Of a DNA stretch of 64,000 bases, positions 1-9,390 are shown piece by piece. Both the position numbers and the translations under genes were made by a program. The notes under the pieces were generated by a model. That model ran no database searches. It was not told the origin of the DNA and saw only the letters and a list, made by a program, of their open reading frames with translations. Within the stretch, counting starts at the first letter, position 1; each line of letters opens with the position of its first letter. The stretch covers positions 18,335 to 82,334 of the forward strand of contig SVIX01000002.1 in assembly GCA_015069285.1 (NCBI GenBank), in the 5' to 3' direction. Origin of the DNA: Clostridiales bacterium. Lineage in GTDB: Bacteria; Bacillota; Clostridia; Christensenellales; Borkfalkiaceae.

Positions 1-21
1 ATTTTGTCTGGCATAGTAAAT

Positions 22-924
22 TTAATTGTATAATAATTTGATTACTTCTTCCGCGTTTTTCCTTTCGGGGGCAAGATAATAATGATTTTGCATACGCTTA
101 AAAAAGGTAATTTGTCGTTTTGCGTAATTACGAGTATTTTTTTGAATTTCTTCCTTGATTTCTTGTATATCTTTACCCGTCAATAAACCTTCGACAACCT
201 CTTTGTATCCAATGCCTTGCATACATTGTGAAGATAGCGTAACCCCTCTATCCATTAAATTTCGCACTTCCTCCAACAAGCCGTTCGCAAACATTTGCTC
301 AACGCGAAGATTTATGCGGTTATACAATTCTTCTCTTGGATAATCGACGGAAACCGCAATAAAATCAAATCGGGGAACGTTCTCGTCCTGTTGCTGGGAC
401 TTTGCTTTCCCCGTTACTTCATATATCTCCAAGGCGCGTATTACCCTTTTTACGTCGTTTTCGTGCAATTTCTCTGCGCTAACGGGGTCTTTTTCTTTTA
501 GAATCGCGTGCAAGTAATTTTTGCCGTGCGCGTTTAAAATTTCTTCGTATTTATCGCGTACTTTTTTATCCGCGCCAACGTTTCCAAATTGGCTTTTATA
601 AAGCAACGCGTTGATATAGAAACCCGTTCCACCGCAAATTACGGGCGTTTTCCCTTCAGCCAACAACTTTTCCACGATGGGTAACGCATATTTTTCGTAA
701 TCGCTTACCGAAAAATTTGTAAAAGGGGAAACGATATCCAAAGCGTGATGCACAACGCCCCCCTGTTCTTCTAGCGTAGGTTTCGCCGTACCAACGTTTA
801 AATCCTTATAAACGAGCATAGAATCCGCGGAAATGATTTCCGTCTGCAATTCTTTTGCGCAAGCAACGGACAAGGCTGTTTTCCCTGAGGCGGTAGGTCC
901 ACAAATAACCAATACTTTGGGCAT
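22..924 (-). CDS. miaA: tRNA dimethylallyltransferase MiaA
   Basis: Transfers a dimethylallyl group from DMAPP to N6 of A37 in tRNAs reading UNN codons, making i6A, the substrate of MiaB encoded upstream in the same operon. The 300-residue protein has the usual family length. It shows the N-terminal P-loop GPTASGKT near residue 9, then the conserved SADSMLVYKDLNVGTAKP segment, and the GGTGFYINALL motif near residue 98. The ATG overlaps the mutL stop by one base (TAATG), so it is translationally coupled. It is the last gene visible in miaB-mutS-mutL-miaA, a common clostridial order. The gene is complete, with its stop 21 bases from the window edge. Confidence 0.97.
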   Translation of the reverse strand: MPKVLVICGPTASGKTALSVACAKELQTEIISADSMLVYKDLNVGTAKPTLEEQGGVVHHALDIVSPFTNFSVSDYEKYALPIVEKLLAEGKTPVICGGTGFYINALLYKSQFGNVGADKKVRDKYEEILNAHGKNYLHAILKEKDPVSAEKLHENDVKRVIRALEIYEVTGKAKSQQQDENVPRFDFIAVSVDYPREELYNRINLRVEQMFANGLLEEVRNLMDRGVTLSSQCMQGIGYKEVVEGLLTGKDIQEIKEEIQKNTRNYAKRQITFFKRMQNHYYLAPERKNAEEVIKLLYN

Positions 925-3083
925 TATACTATCCTCTTAAACAGTTTTTCCAAATCCGTACGCGTTAATTTTATCACGACGGGACGCCCGTGCGGACATT
1001 TCAAGCTCATATCGCCGTCCATTTGTTTTAAAAGTTCCAGCGCTTCGTCTTTCGTTAAATCCATTCCGCCTTTTACCGCCGCTTTACAAGCTGTTGAGGC
1101 AAGTTTATCCTTTAATACGTCGTCGATTTTAATCGCGCGGTATCCGTCGATATCGCTTAATACCAAATTAAAAAATGCCTCAACGTCAATACGCGGTAAA
1201 TCCACGGGAATCGCCGAAACGGAGAAAGAATTCGTATTGATTTCTTCAATATCAAATCCCATATCGGAAATTTCCGATATATGTTCCCGTATAAACGCGC
1301 TTTCAGACGCATTTAAATTTAGTTCATACGGCAAAAGCATCGGTTGACGCGCCACCGACCTATCCCTTATTTTTTGACGCAAGCGGTTATATATTAAACG
1401 CTCGTGCGCGGCGTGTTGGTCTATTATATATACGTCGTTGCCACATTCGTATAATAAATAGGTATTGAAAAGCTTGCCTTGATATACGCACGAAGAAACG
1501 TCTATTTTATCCTGCGTCGCTTTTAATTCCAATTCCTCTAAATAACGTTTATTCGCTAAAAAAGAATCGTCGTTTTGTGTTTGCTGTTCATATTCGGTGT
1601 CGTGGAAAATCAACTTTTGTTTTCCTACGGGTAACCCGGGGAACATTCTTCTAAGTTTTCCGCTCCCACTAATTTTCTTGCTGACTTTACGCCTTCCGCG
1701 TTTTGCTTTCGTTAAAAGTTTAGGATTTATATCCGGAATTTCATCTAAAGAAGTATATCCTTTTTTCTCTCTAATCGCTTGTTGTTCTTTTAACGACTCT
1801 TTAACGACCTCTTGGCTTTGCTGTATTTCTTTTTGCGCGTCTTCGTAGGTAAAAGATGCAAAACCAAACGTTTTTGCAGGCTTTTCCTCAAAGTCAAAAA
1901 CTCGTTCCTTTAAGTCTTTCTCGCTTTTTTTCGGTTGCGTATCCTTTGCTAAAATGCCCTCGGATATACTGCGTTTAACCGCTTCTATCCTTTCTTGTAC
2001 CTCTTTGGGCAATCCGCTGTTACTTCTTTGGGGTTCTTTTTCTTCCATAGCCGGAAAAACTTCTTCGTTTTTCGGTTGCTCTACGTACTTCATCGCCGTC
2101 GCATTACCGTCTAATACGGAAGATAAAATAGAATGAACCGAATGATATACGACGCCGTTATCCATAAACCGAACGTCCGTTTTGTTCGGGTGCACGTTTA
2201 CGTCCACAATTTGAGGCGGAAGATTCACGTGTAAAACGCAAAAAGGAAATTGTCTTTTCATCAGATAAGAAGCGTACGAATTGATAACCGCAGAGATAAT
2301 CGTTGTATTCAAAACGTATCGCCCGTTTATAAACACGTTTATATACGACTTGTTCGGTTTGACGTAATTATAATTGCCCATATAACCATGAACGCGAATA
2401 CCATTCTTTTCGCCGTCAATACGAATACATTGCGAATACGCGGAAACGCCGTAAACACTTAAAAACGCTTCCTCATCCCCCGTACCAAACGATTGCAAAA
2501 TCTTTTTACCGTCCACGTAATAGGTAAACGCTACGTCAGGTCTACTTAAAATAAAACGAGATACGTAATTGGTGATTTCCGTTTCTTCCGTTTTATCCTT
2601 TTTTAAAAATTTAGCCCTTGCCGGCGCGTTAAAAAAGAGTCGCTCCACGCAAACGTCCGTCCCGTCATTTCCCGAAGCCGGAGAAATAACGCCAAGCTCT
2701 CCGCCGTTGGAGGTAAGCGCGTAACATTTCCCGTCTTTTACTTTAGAAGTGATTGTCATTTTCGAAACGGAGGCAATAGAAGCAACCGCTTCGCCACGAA
2801 AACCCAACGTCATAATTTCGTTCAAATCGTCTACCGTTGCGAGCTTGCTCGTTGCGTGTGGCAAAAACGCCGATTGTAAATCTTCGCGCTCAATACCACA
2901 ACCGTTATCAACAACGCGGATTAAATCTTTACCGCCGTTTTCAATGTAAATTTCAATTTCCGTCGCGCCCGCGTCTATTGAATTTTCCACCAATTCTTTT
3001 ACTGCGGAACAAGGTCTTTCTACCACCTCGCCCGCCGCAATTCGATTAAATACTTTTGCGGGTAAAATATTTATTTTTCCCAT
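924..3083 (-). CDS. mutL: DNA mismatch repair protein MutL
   Basis: GHKL-ATPase matchmaker and nicking endonuclease of methyl-independent mismatch repair, acting after MutS. The N-terminal ATPase domain shows the ENSIDAGAT segment, DNGCGI and GFRGEA (about residue 90). A charged linker of roughly 150 residues follows (about 340-500). The C-terminal domain carries the endonuclease signature beginning DQHAAHE near residue 553, plus the ACK and CPHGRP metal-site motifs. The last Glu of the DQHA(x)2E(x)4E motif is Asn here. Length 719 is slightly long for the family because of the linker. The gene is separated by one base from mutS and overlaps miaA by one base. Confidence 0.97.
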   Translation of the reverse strand: MGKINILPAKVFNRIAAGEVVERPCSAVKELVENSIDAGATEIEIYIENGGKDLIRVVDNGCGIEREDLQSAFLPHATSKLATVDDLNEIMTLGFRGEAVASIASVSKMTITSKVKDGKCYALTSNGGELGVISPASGNDGTDVCVERLFFNAPARAKFLKKDKTEETEITNYVSRFILSRPDVAFTYYVDGKKILQSFGTGDEEAFLSVYGVSAYSQCIRIDGEKNGIRVHGYMGNYNYVKPNKSYINVFINGRYVLNTTIISAVINSYASYLMKRQFPFCVLHVNLPPQIVDVNVHPNKTDVRFMDNGVVYHSVHSILSSVLDGNATAMKYVEQPKNEEVFPAMEEKEPQRSNSGLPKEVQERIEAVKRSISEGILAKDTQPKKSEKDLKERVFDFEEKPAKTFGFASFTYEDAQKEIQQSQEVVKESLKEQQAIREKKGYTSLDEIPDINPKLLTKAKRGRRKVSKKISGSGKLRRMFPGLPVGKQKLIFHDTEYEQQTQNDDSFLANKRYLEELELKATQDKIDVSSCVYQGKLFNTYLLYECGNDVYIIDQHAAHERLIYNRLRQKIRDRSVARQPMLLPYELNLNASESAFIREHISEISDMGFDIEEINTNSFSVSAIPVDLPRIDVEAFFNLVLSDIDGYRAIKIDDVLKDKLASTACKAAVKGGMDLTKDEALELLKQMDGDMSLKCPHGRPVVIKLTRTDLEKLFKRIV

Positions 3084-3084
3084 A

Positions 3085-5682
3085 TCATTTCTCCATCTCT
3101 AATCTGTCCTTCAAATCCCCGAGCAATAAAAGCGCTTGCATTGGCGAAAGCGTATTGATGTCCGTTTCTAAAAGCGCTTTTTCAACGTCGCTGTAAGCAC
3201 GCTCTTCGCTCAGCGTTTCCTCTTCTACGGAAAATATATTCTTTTCCCCTAACAGGTCGTTTTTCTCAAGCGCTTTTAAAATAGATTTAGCCCTTTGCGT
3301 TACCTCTTTAGGAACACCGGCAAGCGACGCTACTTCAATACCGAAACTACGGAGCGCGCCACCTCTTGCAATTTTTCTTAAAAATACGATAGCGCCGTTT
3401 AATTCTTTTACCGTAACTTTATAATTTTTCACTCCGTCTAAGGTATTTTCAAGTTCCGTCAACTCGTGATAATGCGTAGAAAATAACGTTTTTGCTTGTA
3501 TATTTTTGGTCAAAAATTCAATAACCGACCAAGCAATAGATAAGCCGTCGTAGGTACTCGTACCGCGTCCAACCTCGTCCAATATCAATAAACTATCGCG
3601 GGAGGCGCGTAATAATATCGTGGCGACCTCCGTCATTTCAACCATAAAGGTACTTTGGTCTAAAATTAAATTATCACTTGCGCCCACCCTTGTAAAAATC
3701 CTATCCGTTATAGGAATTTCAGCCATACGCGCAGGGACGAACGAACCGACGTGCGCCATAAGTACGATAAGCGCCACTTGACGCATATACGTGCTTTTTC
3801 CCGCCATATTCGGGCCTGTAATGATTGCACAACGGTTCGTATCGTTATCAAGCAACGTATCGTTGGGAACAAATCGTTCTTTGGATATCGCCTCCACGAC
3901 GGGATGACGTCCGTCGTTTATTAAAAGTGGCGAACCGCTTGAACAAATCTTCGGACGAACGTAACGGCGCTCTTTCGCTACGCAAGCAAAGGAAAGTAAA
4001 CAATCCAAAAAAGCCAATGCGTCGGCGATTTGCTTCAAAACGGTAATATTTTCTTCAAGAACCTCTAATAATTTTGCGTATAACGCTTCTTCTAATTTTA
4101 ACGCTTTTTCAGAGCTCGTAAGTACCTTTTCTTCTAATTCTTTCAACTCCTCGGTAATATACCGTTCCCCAGTCGTCAACGTTTGTTTACGGATATATTC
4201 AGGCGGAACTTTATCTTTAAAGGAATTACTTACTTCAATATAATAGCCAAAAATGCGATTATAGCCCGTTTTTAAGGTTTTTATCCCCGTGCGTTCACGT
4301 TCTCTAATTTCAACGTCTTCAATTAACGATTTCGCACCGTTTTGAAAACGACGAAGCTCGTCGAGTTCCGTATTAAAACCGTAACGAATATACCCTCCGT
4401 CTTTTACAATCGCCCCCGCATCAGGGTCGATTGCGCTTTCTAATAAATCGGCAAGGGTTTGCATATCGGGCAAATTTGCGCAAATATCCGTTATCGCTTT
4501 TGAGGAGAATCCTGTAAGTTGGAATCGTATACTCGGCAAAGCTTGCAACGCATTTTTTAACTCCAAACAGTTTTTAGGATGAAAGGTTTTGTTGGATATT
4601 TTTCCTGCCAAACGCTCCAAATCACGCATTGAAGAAAGTATTTCGGTTAATCCCGCGCGAACAACGGTGGCGTTTACAAGTTCTTCTACCCCATCTAAAC
4701 GATAAGAAATTTCTTGTTTGTCCTTTAACGGCGCTAATATCAATCGACGCATCAGTCTTGCGCCCATACCCGTTTTCGTTTTGTCAAGTACCCATAAGAG
4801 CGACCCGAATTTTTTACCTTCCGAATTGCTTTGAACAAGTTCTAAATTGCGTACGGCTATCGTGTCAAGCTCCATATATTTCGCTTGATTTATAACCTTG
4901 ACCGTTTCAATATTTTTTAATGCGTGTTTTTGTGTTTCGCGTAAGTATTCGATAAGCGCGCCCGCTGAAACGATAATATTTTCTTTACCCAAAATTCCAT
5001 ACGGCGCTAACGAAGCGGTGTTAAATTGTTCGAGTAAATTCTTCTCCGCGTGTTTCACGTTAAACGCCCAAGGCACGTAACAAGAAAAAGGTGGCAACAA
5101 CCCGTGTTGCGTTTCTTTTCTATCGCGACACGCCAACAACATTTCCTCGTTACAAATTATCTCCACGAAAGAAAGCTTGCTCATTTGACCAAGTGAATCG
5201 TCGAGGGATAATTTCCCCACGTATTCTTCCGCGAAAAACTCGCCCGTAGTAATATCCGTCCAAGCCAACGCTACCGCGTCACCCGCTTTAAATGCGCACG
5301 CGATATAGTTGTTTTTACCTTGTTCCAAAAACTCTTCTTCAATCATCGTACCTGCCGAAACCACGCGTACGACGTCGCGTTCTACAAGTCCACGCCCAGC
5401 CTCTTTGGGGTCGGTAAGCTGTTCGCAAATCGCCACCCTTTCGCCCAAAGAAACGAGCTTTGCAATATATTCGTCGGAGGCGTGATAAGGTATACCGCAC
5501 ATCGGAGCACGTTGACTAAGTCCGCAATCCCTGCCAGTAAGCGTTAAATCAAGAAGTTTCGAGGCTTTTATTGCATCCTCAAAAAACATCTCGTAAAAAT
5601 CACCCAAACGATAAAAGATAATACAATCTTTATATTTTTCCTTAACGGAAAGATAATGTTTCATCATTTCTGAAAGTGCCAT
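3085..5682 (-). CDS. mutS: DNA mismatch repair protein MutS
   Basis: Mismatch-recognition ATPase that starts mismatch repair. The N-terminal mismatch-binding domain contains the Phe-x-Glu wedge in GDFYEMF (about residue 27). The C-terminal ABC-type ATPase has Walker A GPNMAGKST near residue 622 and the Walker B/D-loop DEVGRGTSTYDG. At 865 residues it is a normal MutS1 with the full core and short C-terminal tail, not a MutS2 (no Smr domain). It sits 27 bases after miaB and one base before mutL, so the repair pair is co-transcribed. Confidence 0.98.
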   Translation of the reverse strand: MALSEMMKHYLSVKEKYKDCIIFYRLGDFYEMFFEDAIKASKLLDLTLTGRDCGLSQRAPMCGIPYHASDEYIAKLVSLGERVAICEQLTDPKEAGRGLVERDVVRVVSAGTMIEEEFLEQGKNNYIACAFKAGDAVALAWTDITTGEFFAEEYVGKLSLDDSLGQMSKLSFVEIICNEEMLLACRDRKETQHGLLPPFSCYVPWAFNVKHAEKNLLEQFNTASLAPYGILGKENIIVSAGALIEYLRETQKHALKNIETVKVINQAKYMELDTIAVRNLELVQSNSEGKKFGSLLWVLDKTKTGMGARLMRRLILAPLKDKQEISYRLDGVEELVNATVVRAGLTEILSSMRDLERLAGKISNKTFHPKNCLELKNALQALPSIRFQLTGFSSKAITDICANLPDMQTLADLLESAIDPDAGAIVKDGGYIRYGFNTELDELRRFQNGAKSLIEDVEIRERERTGIKTLKTGYNRIFGYYIEVSNSFKDKVPPEYIRKQTLTTGERYITEELKELEEKVLTSSEKALKLEEALYAKLLEVLEENITVLKQIADALAFLDCLLSFACVAKERRYVRPKICSSGSPLLINDGRHPVVEAISKERFVPNDTLLDNDTNRCAIITGPNMAGKSTYMRQVALIVLMAHVGSFVPARMAEIPITDRIFTRVGASDNLILDQSTFMVEMTEVATILLRASRDSLLILDEVGRGTSTYDGLSIAWSVIEFLTKNIQAKTLFSTHYHELTELENTLDGVKNYKVTVKELNGAIVFLRKIARGGALRSFGIEVASLAGVPKEVTQRAKSILKALEKNDLLGEKNIFSVEEETLSEERAYSDVEKALLETDINTLSPMQALLLLGDLKDRLEMEK

Positions 5683-5709
5683 ACGTTCACCCTTCTACCT
5701 TTATCCTTT

Positions 5710-7038
5710 TTATTCCTTAACTTTTTCTAATTCACCAAACAATGAAATGCCGTTTACTTTGGTAACTTTTAATTGCACGAATTTACCTATTACGTTTTTT
5801 TCGCTTATAAAGTACCCCATTCGACCAAACTCGTCACGCCCAAAATATAAATTCTTTTTGGAATCGTAATCTTCACAAAGTATTTCAACCGTCTTACCCA
5901 TATACTTTTCCGATTTCTTTCGCGTGAACGCATTAACGAGTTCGACAAGTCGCATTATACGGTCTTTTTGAACGTCCTCAGGAATTTGCGCGTCCATCGT
6001 CGACGCCTTCGTGCCTTGGCGTTTTGAATATACAAAAGTAAACGCAGAGGCAAATTCTACTTCTTTTACAAGCGATTCCGTTTGCAAATAATCCTCTTCC
6101 GTTTCGCCGGGAAAACCGACGATGATATCCGTCGTGACTTCCGCTTCGGGAAAATAACTTCTAAGCATTTTTATTTCGTCTAAATATTTTTCACGGGTAT
6201 ATCGTCTATTCATTGCTTGCAAAACGGTATTTGACCCCGATTGAACGGGCAAATGCACGAGTCTGCATATTTTGCGATGTTTTTGCATGACTTTTACGAC
6301 GTCCTCGTTAAAATCTTTAGGATGGCTCGTCATAAAGCGTAAACGAAAATCCCCTTCAATGGAAGCGACTGCGTCTAAGAGTTCTGAAAAAGTCATTCCC
6401 GTAGTGCCGTCGCTCCCGTAGGAATTGACGTTTTGTCCAAGCAACGTAATTTCTTTATAACCTTCTTTTACAAGGTTTTGCACTTCTCGAATAATATTTT
6501 CAGGTTTACGAGAACGCTCTCTACCGCGGACGTACGGTACGATGCAATAAGAACAAAAATTATTGCATCCGTACATAATATTCACCCAAGCGTTAGGATA
6601 ACTCGTTCGAAAAGGCGTAACGTCTTCAAAAATTTCCCCAGCCTCTTCTCGGATTTCCACCACTCGTTTCCTTTCCTTTTTCTTTTGCTTAATTAACGCT
6701 TCCAAACGCTCTAAATTGAGCGTGCCGAACATAATATCAATAAACGGAAACTTTTGTTTTAATACCTCTGTTTTTCCTTTTTCTTGCGTCATACAACCGC
6801 CGACGACAACGAGAAGCGACGGCTTTTGTTTTTTTAATTTTTTTAATGCGCCTATATTGCCAAACGCGTGATTTTCCGCATTTTCACGAATGCAACAGGT
6901 ATTAAAAACGATAATATCCGCTTCTTCTATTCGACGAGTTTCTTCATAGCCCATCGCGCACAGAATTCCCGCAATCTTTTCAGATTCGTGGACATTCATT
7001 TGACAACCGTAAGTAACGATATGATATTTTTCCGACAT
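5710..7038 (-). CDS. miaB: tRNA-2-methylthio-N6-dimethylallyladenosine synthase MiaB
   Basis: Radical-SAM methylthiotransferase that adds a methylthio group to C2 of i6A37, completing the modification begun by MiaA. The N-terminal UPF0004 domain starts with TYGCQMNVHESE and includes CIRENAENHAFG. The radical-SAM core carries the Cx3Cx2C triad in GCNNFCSYCIVPY near residue 157. A C-terminal TRAM-like segment follows after residue 375. At 442 residues it has family length. It is the first gene of the operon with mutS, mutL and miaA, with its own consensus promoter just upstream. Confidence 0.97.
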   Translation of the reverse strand: MSEKYHIVTYGCQMNVHESEKIAGILCAMGYEETRRIEEADIIVFNTCCIRENAENHAFGNIGALKKLKKQKPSLLVVVGGCMTQEKGKTEVLKQKFPFIDIMFGTLNLERLEALIKQKKKERKRVVEIREEAGEIFEDVTPFRTSYPNAWVNIMYGCNNFCSYCIVPYVRGRERSRKPENIIREVQNLVKEGYKEITLLGQNVNSYGSDGTTGMTFSELLDAVASIEGDFRLRFMTSHPKDFNEDVVKVMQKHRKICRLVHLPVQSGSNTVLQAMNRRYTREKYLDEIKMLRSYFPEAEVTTDIIVGFPGETEEDYLQTESLVKEVEFASAFTFVYSKRQGTKASTMDAQIPEDVQKDRIMRLVELVNAFTRKKSEKYMGKTVEILCEDYDSKKNLYFGRDEFGRMGYFISEKNVIGKFVQLKVTKVNGISLFGELEKVKE

Positions 7039-7069
7039 AATTATCCCATTTTAGCGTTTTATTTCTTCT

Positions 7070-7098
7070 ATTATACTCTTTTTTTTCTTTTTTATCAA
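7070..7098 (-). promoter_or_regulatory. Promoter of the miaB-mutS-mutL-miaA operon
   Basis: On the minus strand a TTGATA -35 box (7093-7098) and a perfect TATAAT -10 box (7070-7075) are separated by 17 bases. Transcription would start about 25 bases upstream of the miaB ATG. It lies in the 111-base divergent region shared with the PBP gene. Confidence 0.75.
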
Positions 7099-7149
7099 GT
7101 TTTAACGGGGGCATAAATTATAAAATTTTTCGTTATAAAAAATGTAAAT

Positions 7150-9390
7150 ATGAGAAATACTGTTTCAATGAAACTCTTTCGTAAAATATTGACTATTTCC
7201 GCATTATTTTTTTTGATATGTCTACTAACCTTTTTCGGATATTATTTTATCGTGACGGGAAACGTATCCCTTCAAAGTGAAAAACTTAATTTCCAAGAAG
7301 AAAATATCCGCGTATACGATAACGAAGGCGCTATAATCAACGCCGTTTTACCGCACGGCGAGGCGCGCTCCATTTCCCTGCAAGACGTACCTGAAAAAAC
7401 CAAACTTGCCTTTATCAATACGGAAGATAAACTCTTTTTTACCCATAACGGTTTTGATTATAAACGAATGCTAAAAGCAATATTATGCAATTTAAAAAGC
7501 GGAAAATTTCAACAAGGCGCGTCTACTATATCGCAACAACTGATAAAAAACACGCACTTAAGTCAAGAAAAAACCTTAAAACGTAAATTAAAAGAATGGA
7601 AACTTACCAAACGCTTAGAAAAAAACTACAACAAAGAGGAAATTTTAGAAAAATATTTAAGCGTTATCTATTTTGGACATAACTGTTTCGGGTTAAATTC
7701 CGCCTCGAATTTTTATTTTGGAAAAAGCGTAAACGAATTGGATTTAGCCGATTCCGCGGTACTTGCGGGACTCGTGCAATCCCCTAACAATTATTCACCT
7801 TTTAAAAATCCGCAAAACTGTTTAAGGCGCAAAGAAATTGTTTTACGGTTAATGCAAAAAAACGGTAGCATTACCGAGAAAGAAAAACAAATCGCTTTAG
7901 AAAAACCTTTACCGACGCAACCGCACGTGGATAATCAGTTAAGTTCTTATATGCGTTTCGTTTTCGACGAATTTTCCGCTTTATCACAAGAGTACGATTT
8001 CACCGTGGGCGGTCGCATTGAAATTCACACGTATTTGGATAAAAATTTACAAAATGCAATAGAAAACATCGCAAACGAATATAATTCTTCGGACAAAAAT
8101 TTAACTGTTTTAGACGCAAAAAACCACGGATTTAAAGCTTGCGTTTCCACGCTTGGGGAAAGCAGACGATTGCCAGGTTCGCTTATAAAACCTTTGCTTG
8201 TCTACGCTCCTGCTTTAGAAGAAAACGTAATTTCTCCTGCTACGCCCATTTTAGACGAGAAAATAAATTACGCGGGATACGCTCCGAATAATTACGACGG
8301 AACTTTTCACGGATACGTTAGCGCGCGGGAATGTCTTGCGCAAAGTTTAAACGTACCAGCCGTAAAACTTTTGGAAACGATAAGCGTTGAACGCGCCGTT
8401 GAATATTTAAAAACAATGCAATTACCCGTTGAAAAAGAAGATTATTCCCTTGCGTTAGCGCTTGGCGGGATGAAAAACGGGTTCACAATGAAAGAACTGC
8501 TTTCAGCTTATTCCGTTTTTCCTAACGAAGGCGAATATACGCCTTGCGGTTTTATTTCAGAAATAAAAATCGACAACGTTTGCGTATATACCAAGCCTAC
8601 AACGGTAAAAACGGTATTTTCGAAAGACACGTCCTATCTTATGTCGGATATATTAAAAACGACCGCAAAAACGGGAACGGCAAAAAAGTTGCGCTCTTTG
8701 TCCTTTGATATTTCCGCAAAAACGGGAACGGTAGGCGTTGAAAAAGGGAACACGGACGCTTACGCGCTTTCATATACGAACGACGACGTAGTCGGCGTTT
8801 GGTTGGGAAACGGCAACAACGCTTTTATCGACTGTACAGGCGGAGGCACGCCTTGTAACTTACTTTTAAAAATAAACGAATTCTTGTATAAAAACTATAC
8901 GCCCACCGATTTTATAAAACCGATGGACGTCGTAGAAATAGCATTAGATAAAGTAAGCTATGAAAAGGAACGTACTTTACGCTTAGCCGATGAAGTTTCC
9001 CCCATAGAATATAGATTTCACGAATTATTTAAAAAGGCCTGTATTCCTCAAACGAAAAGCGAGATTTTTAGCAGTCCCACGATTATTCAACCGAATCTGT
9101 CTTACGAAAACAACAAAGTCGTCATTTGTTTTCACGAAAACTCGCCTTCTTTTTATCAATATAAAATAGAACGTTTCGACCAAAATAACAACAAAACGGT
9201 TTATTTCGGTAAACGTATAGAACGGTATACAGATAACGACGTTCAAGCTAATAAAAAATACGTTTATACCGTCACGCCTCTTTATGGCGAGCGAACGGGA
9301 ATCCCTATCGTTTTGCCTTCGGTAAGCACCTACGATATAGAGTCTTCTAACAACCAAGAAATTTTAGATAAAAATTGGTGGGAATATTAA
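7150..9390 (+). CDS. Class A penicillin-binding protein (GT51 transglycosylase plus transpeptidase)
   Basis: Bifunctional peptidoglycan synthase anchored outside the membrane. A single N-terminal transmembrane segment covers about residues 14-35. The GT51 glycosyltransferase domain has the catalytic Glu92 in TEDKLFF and GASTISQQL (about 123). The transpeptidase domain has the SLIK tetrad with Ser344, SLN at 399-401 and KTG at 524-526, so all active-site motifs are intact. The tail after residue 630 looks like a beta-rich, fibronectin-like extension. Domain order matches PBP1A/1C-type enzymes. No convincing Shine-Dalgarno precedes either the first ATG or the one at residue 7, so the start is uncertain by a few residues. 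The stop overlaps the converging surface-protein stop by four bases. Confidence 0.93.
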   Translation: MRNTVSMKLFRKILTISALFFLICLLTFFGYYFIVTGNVSLQSEKLNFQEENIRVYDNEGAIINAVLPHGEARSISLQDVPEKTKLAFINTEDKLFFTHNGFDYKRMLKAILCNLKSGKFQQGASTISQQLIKNTHLSQEKTLKRKLKEWKLTKRLEKNYNKEEILEKYLSVIYFGHNCFGLNSASNFYFGKSVNELDLADSAVLAGLVQSPNNYSPFKNPQNCLRRKEIVLRLMQKNGSITEKEKQIALEKPLPTQPHVDNQLSSYMRFVFDEFSALSQEYDFTVGGRIEIHTYLDKNLQNAIENIANEYNSSDKNLTVLDAKNHGFKACVSTLGESRRLPGSLIKPLLVYAPALEENVISPATPILDEKINYAGYAPNNYDGTFHGYVSARECLAQSLNVPAVKLLETISVERAVEYLKTMQLPVEKEDYSLALALGGMKNGFTMKELLSAYSVFPNEGEYTPCGFISEIKIDNVCVYTKPTTVKTVFSKDTSYLMSDILKTTAKTGTAKKLRSLSFDISAKTGTVGVEKGNTDAYALSYTNDDVVGVWLGNGNNAFIDCTGGGTPCNLLLKINEFLYKNYTPTDFIKPMDVVEIALDKVSYEKERTLRLADEVSPIEYRFHELFKKACIPQTKSEIFSSPTIIQPNLSYENNKVVICFHENSPSFYQYKIERFDQNNNKTVYFGKRIERYTDNDVQANKKYVYTVTPLYGERTGIPIVLPSVSTYDIESSNNQEILDKNWWEY

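Noticed and set aside
1-14. Possible ATG of another minus-strand gene (ATGCCAGACAAA) after miaA
   Set aside because: Only four codons are visible and no ribosome binding site precedes it.
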